DNA of 15,240 bases from RGIG4608 sp045606265 (GTDB lineage: Bacteria > Bacillota > Clostridia > Oscillospirales > CAG-272): positions 1 through 15,240 of the forward strand of contig JAZURO010000034.1 of assembly GCA_045606265.1 (NCBI GenBank), read 5' to 3'. The position numbers were made by a program, and so were the translations under genes. A model generated the notes under the pieces. It made no database searches. It saw only the letters and a list, made by a program, of their open reading frames with translations, and was not told the origin of the DNA. Of this stretch, positions 7,203-14,569 are shown piece by piece. The first letter of the stretch is position 1, and every line of letters starts with the position of its first letter.

Positions 7203-7866
7203 AATTGAATAAATTCCAAGGCATTGTATCAAAATCGGGATCTTTTTCAAATTGATATTTTTTACCCTTGTATGTAAATATAATTTTGTTTGCCCAAAGA
7301 GCAAAATGCGGAGCTTTTTCACGTGAGCCGTATTTTCCGTCGCCATAAACGGGCATACCTCGGGAGGCAAGCTGCGAACGGATTTGATGGAACCTGCCCG
7401 TATTCAGTTTGATTTGAAGAAGTGAAAAGACTTTTTCGCCTTGCTTTAATGTTTTCACGGTTTCATAATCAAGTGAGGCAACTTTGGCACCCTTGCGTTC
7501 GCTCTTAACAACGAAGGACTTTTTTTGCGCACTGTCCTTAAAAAGCAAGTCACTCATACTTCCGCTTTTGCTTTCGGGCATACCCGAAACAACGGTGAGA
7601 TATTGCTTTTCAAATCCGTCCTTTTGCGCAACGAGATTTGAAAAGACAGCTGCTGCGACTTTGTTTCTTGCGTATAGAACAATTCCACCCGTCGCCCTGT
7701 CAAGACGGTGAACAACGAAAATATCGCTGTTTTCGTTTGCTTCTTCAAGATAATCTTTCAAAAGGGCAGTCATATCCATTTCACCCGAGAGATCACTTTG
7801 AGAGGAAACTCCTTGCGGCTTTACGCAAACCAAAAAATCCTTGTCTTTATGTAATATTTCTATCAT
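7201..7866 (-). CDS. RluA-family RNA pseudouridine synthase
   Basis: The enzyme should isomerise a uridine in rRNA or tRNA to pseudouridine. The 221 residues cover the catalytic domain only. There is no N-terminal S4 RNA-binding domain, as in the shorter TruC- and RluA-like members. The catalytic motif H53-R-L-D56-RATGG carries the nucleophilic aspartate D56; the usual HRLD-x2-TSG reads ATGG here. The second conserved block is GRFHQIRSQLASRGMPVYGDGKYG. The ATG at 7866 overlaps the hpt stop codon as ATGA, which suggests translational coupling, so it is transcribed with hpt. Target RNA and position cannot be assigned. Confidence 0.9.
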   Translation of the reverse strand: MIEILHKDKDFLVCVKPQGVSSQSDLSGEMDMTALLKDYLEEANENSDIFVVHRLDRATGGIVLYARNKVAAAVFSNLVAQKDGFEKQYLTVVSGMPESKSGSMSDLLFKDSAQKKSFVVKSERKGAKVASLDYETVKTLKQGEKVFSLLQIKLNTGRFHQIRSQLASRGMPVYGDGKYGSREKAPHFALWANKIIFTYKGKKYQFEKDPDFDTMPWNLFN

Positions 7867-8405
7867 TCTTCGGGATAATCCTCGGGAGCGAGAATGTAGA
7901 TGTCTTTGAGATTTCTATACTTTTGATCGACGTCAAGACCGTAACCGAAAACAAATTCGTCGGGAATTTCAAAGCAGCAATAGTCGGGTTCAAGAGCAAC
8001 CTTTCTTCTTGACGGCTTGTCAAGGAGAGTGCATATCTTTATTGATTTCGGCTGGCGTGAAGAGAGCAGTCTTTTAAGATATGAGAGGGTATTTCCGCTG
8101 TCGATAATATCCTCTACAATGATAACGTGCTTTCCGCAAATGCTCTTATCAAGGTCTTTAAGCATTTTAACCTCTCCCGATGATGAGGTTCCTGCACCGT
8201 AGCTTGAAATTGCCATAAAATCCATTGTCAAGGGCAAATTAATTTCACGTGTGAGGTCTGAATAGAAGTGAATGGATCCCTTGAGGATTCCTACAAACAG
8301 CACTTCTTCGCCCGCATAGTCGGCTGAAATTTGATTTGCAACTTCTTTGATTTTGATTTTTAGATCCTTTTCAGAAATGAGTATTTTTGCGCGTTCTGTA
8401 AGCAT
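7863..8405 (-). CDS. hpt: Hypoxanthine (guanine) phosphoribosyltransferase
   Basis: This purine salvage enzyme joins hypoxanthine or guanine to PRPP to give IMP or GMP in the cytoplasm. The 180-residue length is typical for the bacterial enzyme. The PRPP-binding signature VIIVEDIIDSGNTL is at 94-107, with the E98/D99 pair and D102. The early LFVGILKGS loop (36-44) and the C-terminal FVFGYGLDVDQKYRNL block (151-166) match the family. The start at 8405 follows GGAGGAAGCT. Frames open further upstream are rejected because they read through the promoter. It is first in a two-gene operon with the overlapping pseudouridine synthase and is divergent from rimO. In many Firmicutes hpt sits beside tilS and ftsH, so this partner is less usual. 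Confidence 0.96.
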   Translation of the reverse strand: MLTERAKILISEKDLKIKIKEVANQISADYAGEEVLFVGILKGSIHFYSDLTREINLPLTMDFMAISSYGAGTSSSGEVKMLKDLDKSICGKHVIIVEDIIDSGNTLSYLKRLLSSRQPKSIKICTLLDKPSRRKVALEPDYCCFEIPDEFVFGYGLDVDQKYRNLKDIYILAPEDYPEE

Positions 8406-8446
8406 AGCTTCCTCCAAAACAAAATTTGATAAAAAAAGACAAAAAC

Positions 8447-8475
8447 AGTATAACACATTTTTCATAAACTTGCAA
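8447..8475 (-). promoter_or_regulatory. Probable promoter of the hpt operon
   Basis: On the minus strand TTGCAA (8470-8475), a 17-bp spacer and TATACT (8447-8452) lie about 42 bp before the hpt start codon. The -35 and -10 are each one or two bases off consensus. Confidence 0.65.
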
Positions 8476-8528
8476 CAAAAAAATAAAAAATATTCAATAA
8501 TTATTGACAATTCGGTTTTTATATGTAC

Positions 8529-8558
8529 TTGACAAAGATATATAAAATGTGCTAAAAT
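8529..8558 (+). promoter_or_regulatory. Probable promoter of rimO-pgsA
   Basis: TTGACA (8529-8534), an 18-bp spacer and TAAAAT (8553-8558) with a TG one base upstream (extended -10). It lies 35 bp before the rimO start. Another TTGACA at 8504-8509 has no good -10 partner. Confidence 0.72.
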
Positions 8559-8593
8559 ATAATGAATAGATTTGTTCATCTGAAAGGATAAAT

Positions 8594-9919
8594 ATGAAAA
8601 TAGGTTTTGTTTCGCTCGGTTGTCCTAAAAATCAGCTTGATGCTGAGGTTATGCTTTATGAGCTCGTTGCGGCGGGCTATGAGCTTACTCCCGATGAAAC
8701 CGAGGCGGATATAGTAATTATTAACACCTGCGGATTTATTGAATCTGCAAAAAAAGAGGCAATAGATAATATTCTTGATATTGCGTGGCTCAAAGAGAAC
8801 CGTGATCTTCAAGGAATTATCGTTACAGGTTGCCTTGCCGAAAGATACAGAAATACAATACTTGAAGAGTTTCCCGAGGTTGACGCAGTTTTGGGTGTCG
8901 GAAGCATTCACAATATTGTTGAAGCGGTTGAAACCGTACTTGATGGCGAAAAGTATTCCTCTTTTGAGGACAAAAACTGTGTTCGCCTTGGCGGTGACAG
9001 AGTTCTCACAACTCCCGACTATGCGGCATACATAAAAATTGCCGAGGGCTGTGATAACCGTTGTACTTATTGTGCTATCCCCTCGATAAGAGGAAAATTC
9101 CGTTCACGTCCTATGGAGGATATTATTTCCGAGGCACGTGAGCTTGAAGCCTTGGGCATAAAGGAGCTTACTCTTGTTGCTCAGGACACAACGAAATACG
9201 GACAAGATATTTACGGAGGTTATAAATTGGCTGAGCTTTTGCATAAACTTAGTCAGGAAACCGATATTCCGTGGTTCAGAATTCTTTACTGTTATCCCGA
9301 CAAGATAACAGACGAGCTTATCGCCGAAATGCGTGATAACGACAGAATTTGCAAGTATATTGACCTTCCAATGCAGCACATTGCTGACGGAGTGCTTAAA
9401 AAAATGAACCGTCACGGAGGAAGTGCGCTTATCCGTGAGGTTGTTGCAAAGCTTCGTAAGGAGATTCCCGATATTGTTATCAGAACAACGTTTATAGTTG
9501 GATTCCCGGGTGAAACCGACGAGGATTTTACCGAGCTTTGCGAGTTCGTTAACGAGCAGAGATTTGAACACGTGGGAGTTTTCACCTATTCGAGAGAAGA
9601 GGGAACACCTGCGTATAAGATGGAGCAGATTGATGAGCAGATAAAGCTCGACAGATATGATATTCTTATGAGAGATCAGCTTGTAATCAATGAAGAGACC
9701 AATCAAAAGAAGCTCGGCTCGGTAATAAGAGTGCTTTGTGAGGGATTTGACCCTATCAGCGAAGCATATTACGGCAGAAGCTCTGCCGACGCACCCGATA
9801 TTGACGGAAAGATTTACTTTACGGGCGAAAAGGGTATATTGCCCGGAACGTTTGTTGACGTTAAGATAAACGAGGTCGTTGAATACGACCTTTGCGGAGA
9901 GGCAATTAAGATTTATTGA
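8594..9919 (+). CDS. rimO: Ribosomal protein S12 methylthiotransferase RimO
   Basis: This radical SAM enzyme adds a methylthio group to the conserved aspartate of ribosomal protein S12. The 441 residues have three domains. The N-terminal UPF0004 domain binds an auxiliary 4Fe-4S cluster through C10 (SLGCPKNQLDAE), C46 (NTCGF) and C80 (GCLAERY). The radical SAM barrel has C153-x3-C157-x2-C160 in GCDNRCTYCAIPSIRGKFRSR. A C-terminal TRAM domain covers about 375-441. The GCPKNQ start and the IPSIRGKFRSR stretch point to RimO rather than the tRNA enzymes MiaB or MtaB. The start at 8594 follows GAAAGGA. It is followed after 21 bp by pgsA, an arrangement common in Firmicutes. Confidence 0.96.
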   Translation: MKIGFVSLGCPKNQLDAEVMLYELVAAGYELTPDETEADIVIINTCGFIESAKKEAIDNILDIAWLKENRDLQGIIVTGCLAERYRNTILEEFPEVDAVLGVGSIHNIVEAVETVLDGEKYSSFEDKNCVRLGGDRVLTTPDYAAYIKIAEGCDNRCTYCAIPSIRGKFRSRPMEDIISEARELEALGIKELTLVAQDTTKYGQDIYGGYKLAELLHKLSQETDIPWFRILYCYPDKITDELIAEMRDNDRICKYIDLPMQHIADGVLKKMNRHGGSALIREVVAKLRKEIPDIVIRTTFIVGFPGETDEDFTELCEFVNEQRFEHVGVFTYSREEGTPAYKMEQIDEQIKLDRYDILMRDQLVINEETNQKKLGSVIRVLCEGFDPISEAYYGRSSADAPDIDGKIYFTGEKGILPGTFVDVKINEVVEYDLCGEAIKIY

Positions 9920-9940
9920 TTTTTGAAAGGAAATGCCATT

Positions 9941-10528
9941 ATGAATTTACCGAACAAATTAACTGTTTTGCGTTTGTTACTTGTACCTGTTATTGTGGTT
10001 GTGCTGTTGCTTGAGGTTTCAACGTTAACCAATATTCTGGGTGCCGCAATATTCTTAATTACTGCGTTTACCGATTTTCTTGACGGCAAAATTGCAAGAA
10101 AACGTGGGCTTGTAACGGATTTTGGCAAATTCCTTGATCCGCTTGCAGACAAATTTATGGTGCTTTCTGCAATGATGTGCATTATGTACCGTTCACATTC
10201 AAACGTGCTTTTGTTCAACATATTTATGTGGCTTGTTATGGTTACGGTGTTCCGTGAGCTTGCAGTGGCGTCCATTCGTCTTATTGCCGCAAAGAATGCG
10301 AATATCGTAGTTGCTGCTAATATGCTTGGCAAAATCAAGACCGTATCCCAGATAGTGTGCGTAATGGCAGCGCTTCTTGAACCCGTTCTTGCAAAGATGG
10401 ATGTTCTTTTCTTCTTTGGAAGCTATCCCGTTACAATCGTTTCAAGCGTGATAACACTTGTAATGACCGTTTGGTCGGGAATAGTGTATATTGCGACGTA
10501 TTGGAAATATCTTGACAAAAAAATGTAA
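9941..10528 (+). CDS. pgsA: CDP-diacylglycerol-glycerol-3-phosphate 3-phosphatidyltransferase
   Basis: This membrane enzyme makes phosphatidylglycerol phosphate from CDP-diacylglycerol and glycerol 3-phosphate, the committed step to phosphatidylglycerol and cardiolipin. The 195 residues are strongly hydrophobic with several transmembrane helices. The complete CDP-alcohol phosphotransferase motif is present: D45-x2-D48-G49-x2-A52-R53-x8-G62-x3-D66-x3-D70. The N-terminal MNLPNKLTVLRLLLVPV is typical of PgsA. The start at 9941 follows GAAAGGA with 9-base spacing. An in-frame start at 9923 lies ahead of that site and is less likely. It ends the rimO-pgsA operon, with a terminator right after it. 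The cinA-recA genes that often follow in Firmicutes are absent. Confidence 0.94.
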   Translation: MNLPNKLTVLRLLLVPVIVVVLLLEVSTLTNILGAAIFLITAFTDFLDGKIARKRGLVTDFGKFLDPLADKFMVLSAMMCIMYRSHSNVLLFNIFMWLVMVTVFRELAVASIRLIAAKNANIVVAANMLGKIKTVSQIVCVMAALLEPVLAKMDVLFFFGSYPVTIVSSVITLVMTVWSGIVYIATYWKYLDKKM

Positions 10529-10534
10529 TTTAAT

Positions 10535-10566
10535 TCCCAATCCTGATTTCAGGGTTGGGATTTTTT
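10535..10566 (+). terminator. Intrinsic terminator after pgsA
   Basis: TCCCAATCCTG (10535-10545) pairs with CAGGGTTGGGA (10550-10560), 11 bp with one T-G wobble and an ATTT loop, followed by six T. It separates pgsA from spoIVA. Confidence 0.92.
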
Positions 10567-10660
10567 GTGCGGTGCTTGTCCTAAGAAAAATCAAACAAGC
10601 ATAGTTCTAAATAAAGATAAAAGCTCATAGAATTAACCGAAGAAAACTTGGAGGTTATGT

Positions 10661-12139
10661 ATGAGCGAACATTCAATTTACAGGGATATTGCCGAAAGAA
10701 CGGGCGGTGATATATACATTGGCGTTGTGGGCCCCGTCAGAAGTGGAAAATCCACCTTTATCAAGCGATTTATGGAGTCCTTGGTATTGCCGAATATCAA
10801 AGAGGGATATGACCGTGAGAGAGCACGTGACGAGCTGCCGCAAAGTGCGGGCGGAAAAACCGTTATGACAACGGAGCCAAAATTTATTCCCGATAATGCG
10901 GTGACTATTGACATGGGCGAGAGCGCTACAATGCGTGTTAAAATGATAGATTGCGTAGGATATATCGTGCCGGATGCACTTGGTACCATCGAGGAAGGGC
11001 AGCCAAGAATGGTGCGCACTCCATGGAGGGCGGAGCCAATGCCTTTTACCGTGGCGGCAGAGCTTGGAACGAAAAAGGTTATTACCGATCACTCCACTAT
11101 CGGGATGTTGATTACAACCGACGGCAGCATTGGTGAAATACCTCGTGAGAGCTACGTGAGTGCAGAGGAGAGAGTTGTAAAAGAGTTAAAGGAAATGGGA
11201 AAGCCCTTTGCAATGATATTGAACTCGGCAAATCCTTCGAGTGAAAAAAGCATAGCGCTTGCATACGAATTGGAGGAGAAATATTCAGCACCCGTGGCGC
11301 TTGTGAACTGTCTTGAACTCGACGGAGAGGATATACGCCATATTCTTGAAATGATTCTTTGTGAATTTCCCGTTAGTGAAATAAGAGTTGCCTTGCCCGA
11401 ATGGATGCAGGCGATTGAGGACAGCCATCCCGTTAAAAGCTCAATCAGAGACAGCGTTCTGAAATGTGCAAGGGACGTTGAAAAGATGGGAGAGGTTAAG
11501 AATGCGTTTTCTCCGCTTTCAAAAAATGAATATGTCAGCAATTTCAGCTTTGACAGCATTGATTATGGCTGCGGCAGAGCGAAAATAAATATTGAGTGCG
11601 ATAAAGCACTGTATTTCAGAGTTCTTAGTGAGATTACGGGCTTTGAAATTGAGTCCGAAGAACAGCTTGTCTTAATGCTTAAAGAATACTCAGCAAAAAA
11701 GAATGAATTTGACAGGGTAGCAGAGGCACTTGCGGATGCTGACGAAAAGGGATACGGTATTGTGATGCCCGATGCCTCAAAGCTCCGCCTTGAAGAGCCC
11801 GAAATCATCAAAAGGGCGGGTGGATACGGAGTCAAGCTTCGTGCGAGTGCGCAATCTATTCATATGATTCGTGCCAATATTGAAACCGAAATCAATCCGA
11901 TAGTCGGCAGCGAGGAGCAGAGCGAGGATCTTGTAAAATATCTTCTTGAAGAATTTGAGGAGGATCCCAAAAAAATATGGGGCTCCAATATGTTTGGAAA
12001 ATCACTTTATGAGCTTATGAACGAGGGGCTTCACACCAAGCTCGACCATATACCCGATGCCTCTCGCAACAAGCTCTCAGAAACACTTGAACGCATTATC
12101 AACGAGGGCTCAAACGGACTTATATGCATTATTTTGTAA
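10661..12139 (+). CDS. spoIVA: Stage IV sporulation protein A, spore coat basement ATPase
   Basis: SpoIVA polymerises on the outer forespore membrane using ATP and forms the platform on which the spore coat is built; cortex formation also depends on it. The 492-residue length equals that of the Bacillus subtilis protein. The N-terminal ATPase domain has the Walker A motif GPVRSGKS at 24-31 (K30), a TT pair at 70-71 and D97 in MIDCVGY. These match the ATPase residues described in B. subtilis in identity and numbering. The C-terminal part, ending LICIIL, corresponds to the SpoVM-linked localisation and assembly region. The start at 10661 follows GGAGG (10650-10654). The gene is monocistronic, between terminators at both ends. 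Transcription by sigma-E in the mother cell is expected from the family, but I could not place a convincing sigma-E promoter in 10567-10650. Confidence 0.97.
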   Translation: MSEHSIYRDIAERTGGDIYIGVVGPVRSGKSTFIKRFMESLVLPNIKEGYDRERARDELPQSAGGKTVMTTEPKFIPDNAVTIDMGESATMRVKMIDCVGYIVPDALGTIEEGQPRMVRTPWRAEPMPFTVAAELGTKKVITDHSTIGMLITTDGSIGEIPRESYVSAEERVVKELKEMGKPFAMILNSANPSSEKSIALAYELEEKYSAPVALVNCLELDGEDIRHILEMILCEFPVSEIRVALPEWMQAIEDSHPVKSSIRDSVLKCARDVEKMGEVKNAFSPLSKNEYVSNFSFDSIDYGCGRAKINIECDKALYFRVLSEITGFEIESEEQLVLMLKEYSAKKNEFDRVAEALADADEKGYGIVMPDASKLRLEEPEIIKRAGGYGVKLRASAQSIHMIRANIETEINPIVGSEEQSEDLVKYLLEEFEEDPKKIWGSNMFGKSLYELMNEGLHTKLDHIPDASRNKLSETLERIINEGSNGLICIIL

Positions 12140-12146
12140 AAAACGA

Positions 12147-12176
12147 ACCCCCAAGCACTCGCTTGGGGGTATTTGT
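12147..12176. terminator. Bidirectional terminator after spoIVA and the peptidase gene
   Basis: A perfect 10-bp GC-rich stem ACCCCCAAGC/GCTTGGGGGT (12147-12156 with 12161-12170) with an ACTC loop. T-rich sequence follows on both strands. It serves the convergent spoIVA and the minus-strand peptidase operon. Confidence 0.9.
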
Positions 12177-13883
12177 TTATTCGGTTTCTTCAATTTCGTC
12201 ATTTTTATTTGTCGGGTTTATCGGTATGATACCGGGGCCCGTTACGAGCTTCAAGTGACCGCAAAGAGTACATTTGAAATATTTGGGATTACTGTAAGAC
12301 CCCCAAACGTGCGCTTCATTCGCACCGTTCACTAAACCGCAAGCATCACAAACAGAACGGTGATATGTTCCGTCAACCGATTTGCATACAAAAGTATGAT
12401 TTTCAATTGAATAATATCCACATTCTTCACAAGAATCGGAGTGAGTACCGTCACCCAAATCTGCATATTTAGTACTATGGTATTCGTTTCCCTCATATTC
12501 ACAAACCGAACACTTCACAAAATGCAAAATGTTATCCACGCTTGTGTACGTTTTGATGTGTTCCTCTTCTATTGAGTAATCACACTCCGTGCAACAGTAT
12601 CTATGCACATTTGAATCGCAACTTTCTACTTCTATATTGTGAGAATCGGTTTTGACATGTCCACAATCTATACAAGTAAATGTGTGAGTTTCGTCGTTGT
12701 AAGTTTTTTCCCACCTATGATTTTGCTCGATTTGATATTCACACTTGGTGCATTTATATATGTGCATATTATCGTCCAACTCGGCATACGTATATGTGTG
12801 CGGTTGTAATATAGTAGTCGGAGAACAAGGACAGTCATATGTATGGAGCGTACTTTCAGTACTTTCAAACGGTTTGTATCGGTGCTCATGCTCGGGGTGA
12901 CAGTTTGAAAAATAGCAAGAGCAATATGTGTTGCCCTCTGAATCAACATAGTTGTCGGAGTGGGAGTGCTGTGAATTCTGAGTGAAATTTATAGTTACAG
13001 CACCTTCAAAAAGTGTATAATCAATTGTTGAAAATTTAACATGTGTCAAGAGAACATTCTCATCATTGTAGTGCCCACCCAAATGGCAATACAACTCATC
13101 AGTTGATGCATCATAATCATAAATAATATATGAGTGAGCGCCTTCACCTAAACTTGTGGCACTTACGAAAACTGGAATCCCTTGGGTTACTTTATTTATC
13201 ACATATTCTCGTACGGTTATTCCATCGAAAAGATTTCCTGCAGTTATACGTTCCACTGTTACTTCCGATGTACTAAATCCTACTACATTGTACAAATAAT
13301 ATTCCAATAATTCTTCTACTGACGAGGGAAATAACGCATAATCATCAAATATATTCAAACCAATATCTATCAGTTTAAGATGAAAATATTCGTCTTTATC
13401 ATTATCAATAATAGTTTTATACTGTTCTTTGGTTGTTCCATGAGGAATTGACTCCATCTTAATTCCCGGAGACTCCGATATATCCTCAATAAGTTTGGTG
13501 TTAGGAAAGTTTTTATCTTGAGATTCATAATGCTCTGGAATTATATTATCATTCCAATATGTATCATAAAATGACAAAAGCATCGCAGCGGCAGTATATG
13601 AGCACGAACCTATATAATTGTTTCCAAAATTTTTGTTTAATTGTGAAAAATAATATGCAGCAAACCCATCTAAAAATAAGATGCTTATTTGTTCTTCTTC
13701 TCCACTACCAATAATTATAGCATTCTCTAATTCTTCATTAGTTATATCACTATTACTACTCAATTCAGAATCTTCTTCTGTTGTAATTTCATATGCTTCA
13801 CTTTCATTTTCTTGTGCAAAAACCATTATATTGCTACAAAAAATACCCAACAGAATAATTATTATCAATAAATATCTTTTCAT
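12177..13883 (-). CDS. Secreted C39-like cysteine peptidase with eight tandem Cys/His repeats
   Basis: The start at 13883 follows GGAGGGG and gives a signal peptide (1-23, cleavage after VFA). Residues about 65-300 resemble the C39-like papain-fold family: the probable nucleophile is C94 in GSCSYTAAAMLLSFYD, the general base H250 in GEGAHSYIIYDYD, with an aspartate at 256 or 258 as third member. Residues 347-541 are eight modules with CxxC or CxC pairs starting at 351, 378, 404, 431, 458, 485, 512 and 538, a period of 26-27 residues. Most read H-x3-C-x2-C-x7-H, which could bind zinc or form a disulfide-stabilised stalk. The C-terminus is short and acidic, with no sortase motif or membrane anchor seen. 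It is last in a minus-strand operon, 1 base after the stop of a lipoprotein gene. Substrate unknown. The domain could also be an inactive or transglutaminase-like relative. Confidence 0.82.
   Translation of the reverse strand: MKRYLLIIIILLGIFCSNIMVFAQENESEAYEITTEEDSELSSNSDITNEELENAIIIGSGEEEQISILFLDGFAAYYFSQLNKNFGNNYIGSCSYTAAAMLLSFYDTYWNDNIIPEHYESQDKNFPNTKLIEDISESPGIKMESIPHGTTKEQYKTIIDNDKDEYFHLKLIDIGLNIFDDYALFPSSVEELLEYYLYNVVGFSTSEVTVERITAGNLFDGITVREYVINKVTQGIPVFVSATSLGEGAHSYIIYDYDASTDELYCHLGGHYNDENVLLTHVKFSTIDYTLFEGAVTINFTQNSQHSHSDNYVDSEGNTYCSCYFSNCHPEHEHRYKPFESTESTLHTYDCPCSPTTILQPHTYTYAELDDNMHIYKCTKCEYQIEQNHRWEKTYNDETHTFTCIDCGHVKTDSHNIEVESCDSNVHRYCCTECDYSIEEEHIKTYTSVDNILHFVKCSVCEYEGNEYHSTKYADLGDGTHSDSCEECGYYSIENHTFVCKSVDGTYHRSVCDACGLVNGANEAHVWGSYSNPKYFKCTLCGHLKLVTGPGIIPINPTNKNDEIEETE
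12261..12845 (-). repeat. Eight in-frame coding repeats of about 81 bp (Cys/His modules)
   Basis: The stretch encodes residues 347-541 of the peptidase. The units keep the protein pattern of a histidine four before the first cysteine, C-x2-C, and a histidine eight after the second cysteine. The nucleotide sequence has diverged, so this is an old repeat array under protein-level selection rather than a recent expansion. The first unit has C-P-C instead of C-x2-C. The last has Lys in place of the leading His (residue 534) and no trailing His. Confidence 0.85.
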
Positions 13884-13926
13884 ACTACCCCTCCGTATTA
13901 ATAATAACAATATTATCAAGTAAAAG
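13881..13926 (-). repeat. Gene-junction repeat copy 1 (ribosome binding site plus stop/start)
   Basis: The segment covers the last codons of the upstream lipoprotein gene, its TAG stop, one T and the ATG of the peptidase. It matches 14524-14569 at 41 of 46 positions, including an unbroken 14-bp block with GGAGGGG and the stop/start. The GGAGGGG is read both as Glu-Gly codons and as the ribosome binding site of the next gene. Confidence 0.8.
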
Positions 13927-14526
13927 CTGACAAATTTCGTCGAGTTGTTTTTGAGTAGGTTGTAAAGTGGATGATACATATATATCCATAACATTCTTAC
14001 CATCAGTTAACAATTGATACTTTTGAGTGTAAACATAATAATCTAAATTGTCACTATTATTCTGCTTATATACAGTATCTCGTGACTCGCCATCTGAAAG
14101 AACAAGCTGCAAATTACTATTTTGATAAAAATTAAACTCTTTTGTTGAATATGAACACATTATTTGATATTCATTTTCTTGAATATTTTCTTTTTCGTAA
14201 ATTAAATAAAAATACATTCGAACAATGGCTAAGTCTGAATATTTATCATAATCTCCCGTTTCTATAAATGGATATCTACGCATTTCCAAATGATATTCAT
14301 AAACTTTATTTTGGATTTTATCGTTATTATCAAAATCAATTGAAATAAAACTTGCAATATTTTTATCATTTATAGAATTGAATGATTGAACAAATTCTAA
14401 AAATTCTTTGTGAGACTGCAATTTTCCCTCACTAATTCCAATATGAGCACAAGAATTTAGTACAATTGTGGATAATAGCAAAATAAGAATTACAGTAATT
14501 TTTGCGACAAATTTTGTATTTTTCAT
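13885..14526 (-). CDS. Lipoprotein, paralogue of the upstream gene, function unknown
   Basis: The start at 14526 follows GGAGGGG. A Lys-rich N-terminus, a hydrophobic stretch (11-23) and the lipobox LNSC (C26) predict an exported lipid-anchored protein of 213 residues. Conserved with the neighbour at 14528-15240 are SHKEFLEFVQSFNS-x-ND followed by FISIDFD (about 38-67), a CSYSTK block in mid-protein, and the C-terminal half: TQKQLDEICQLLLDNIVIIN. No catalytic motif is visible and I know no named family. It lies between its paralogue and the C39-like peptidase with 1-base spacers, so the three are surely co-transcribed and perhaps translationally coupled. A role as partner or substrate-handling protein of the peptidase is possible but only suggested by position. 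Confidence 0.8.
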   Translation of the reverse strand: MKNTKFVAKITVILILLLSTIVLNSCAHIGISEGKLQSHKEFLEFVQSFNSINDKNIASFISIDFDNNDKIQNKVYEYHLEMRRYPFIETGDYDKYSDLAIVRMYFYLIYEKENIQENEYQIMCSYSTKEFNFYQNSNLQLVLSDGESRDTVYKQNNSDNLDYYVYTQKYQLLTDGKNVMDIYVSSTLQPTQKQLDEICQLLLDNIVIINTEG

Positions 14527-14569
14527 ACTACCCCTCCATATTGATAATTACGATATTATCAAGCAAAAG
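14524..14569 (-). repeat. Gene-junction repeat copy 2 (ribosome binding site plus stop/start)
   Basis: This is the partner of 13881-13926, at the junction of the two paralogous lipoprotein genes, with the same GGAGGGG-TAG-T-ATG layout. The similarity comes from the duplicated 3' ends of the paralogues and shows that the duplication carried the next gene's ribosome binding site with it. Confidence 0.8.

Noticed and set aside
10567..10650. Sigma-E-like promoter upstream of spoIVA (CATAGAAT at 10626-10633)
   Set aside because: The -10-like element is one base off consensus, but no ATA-type -35 lies at the right distance, so only family knowledge would support it.
12261..12845. CRISPR-like or satellite array from the 81-bp periodicity
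   Set aside because: The periodicity is in the protein, all units are in frame, and no identical direct repeats or unique spacers are present.
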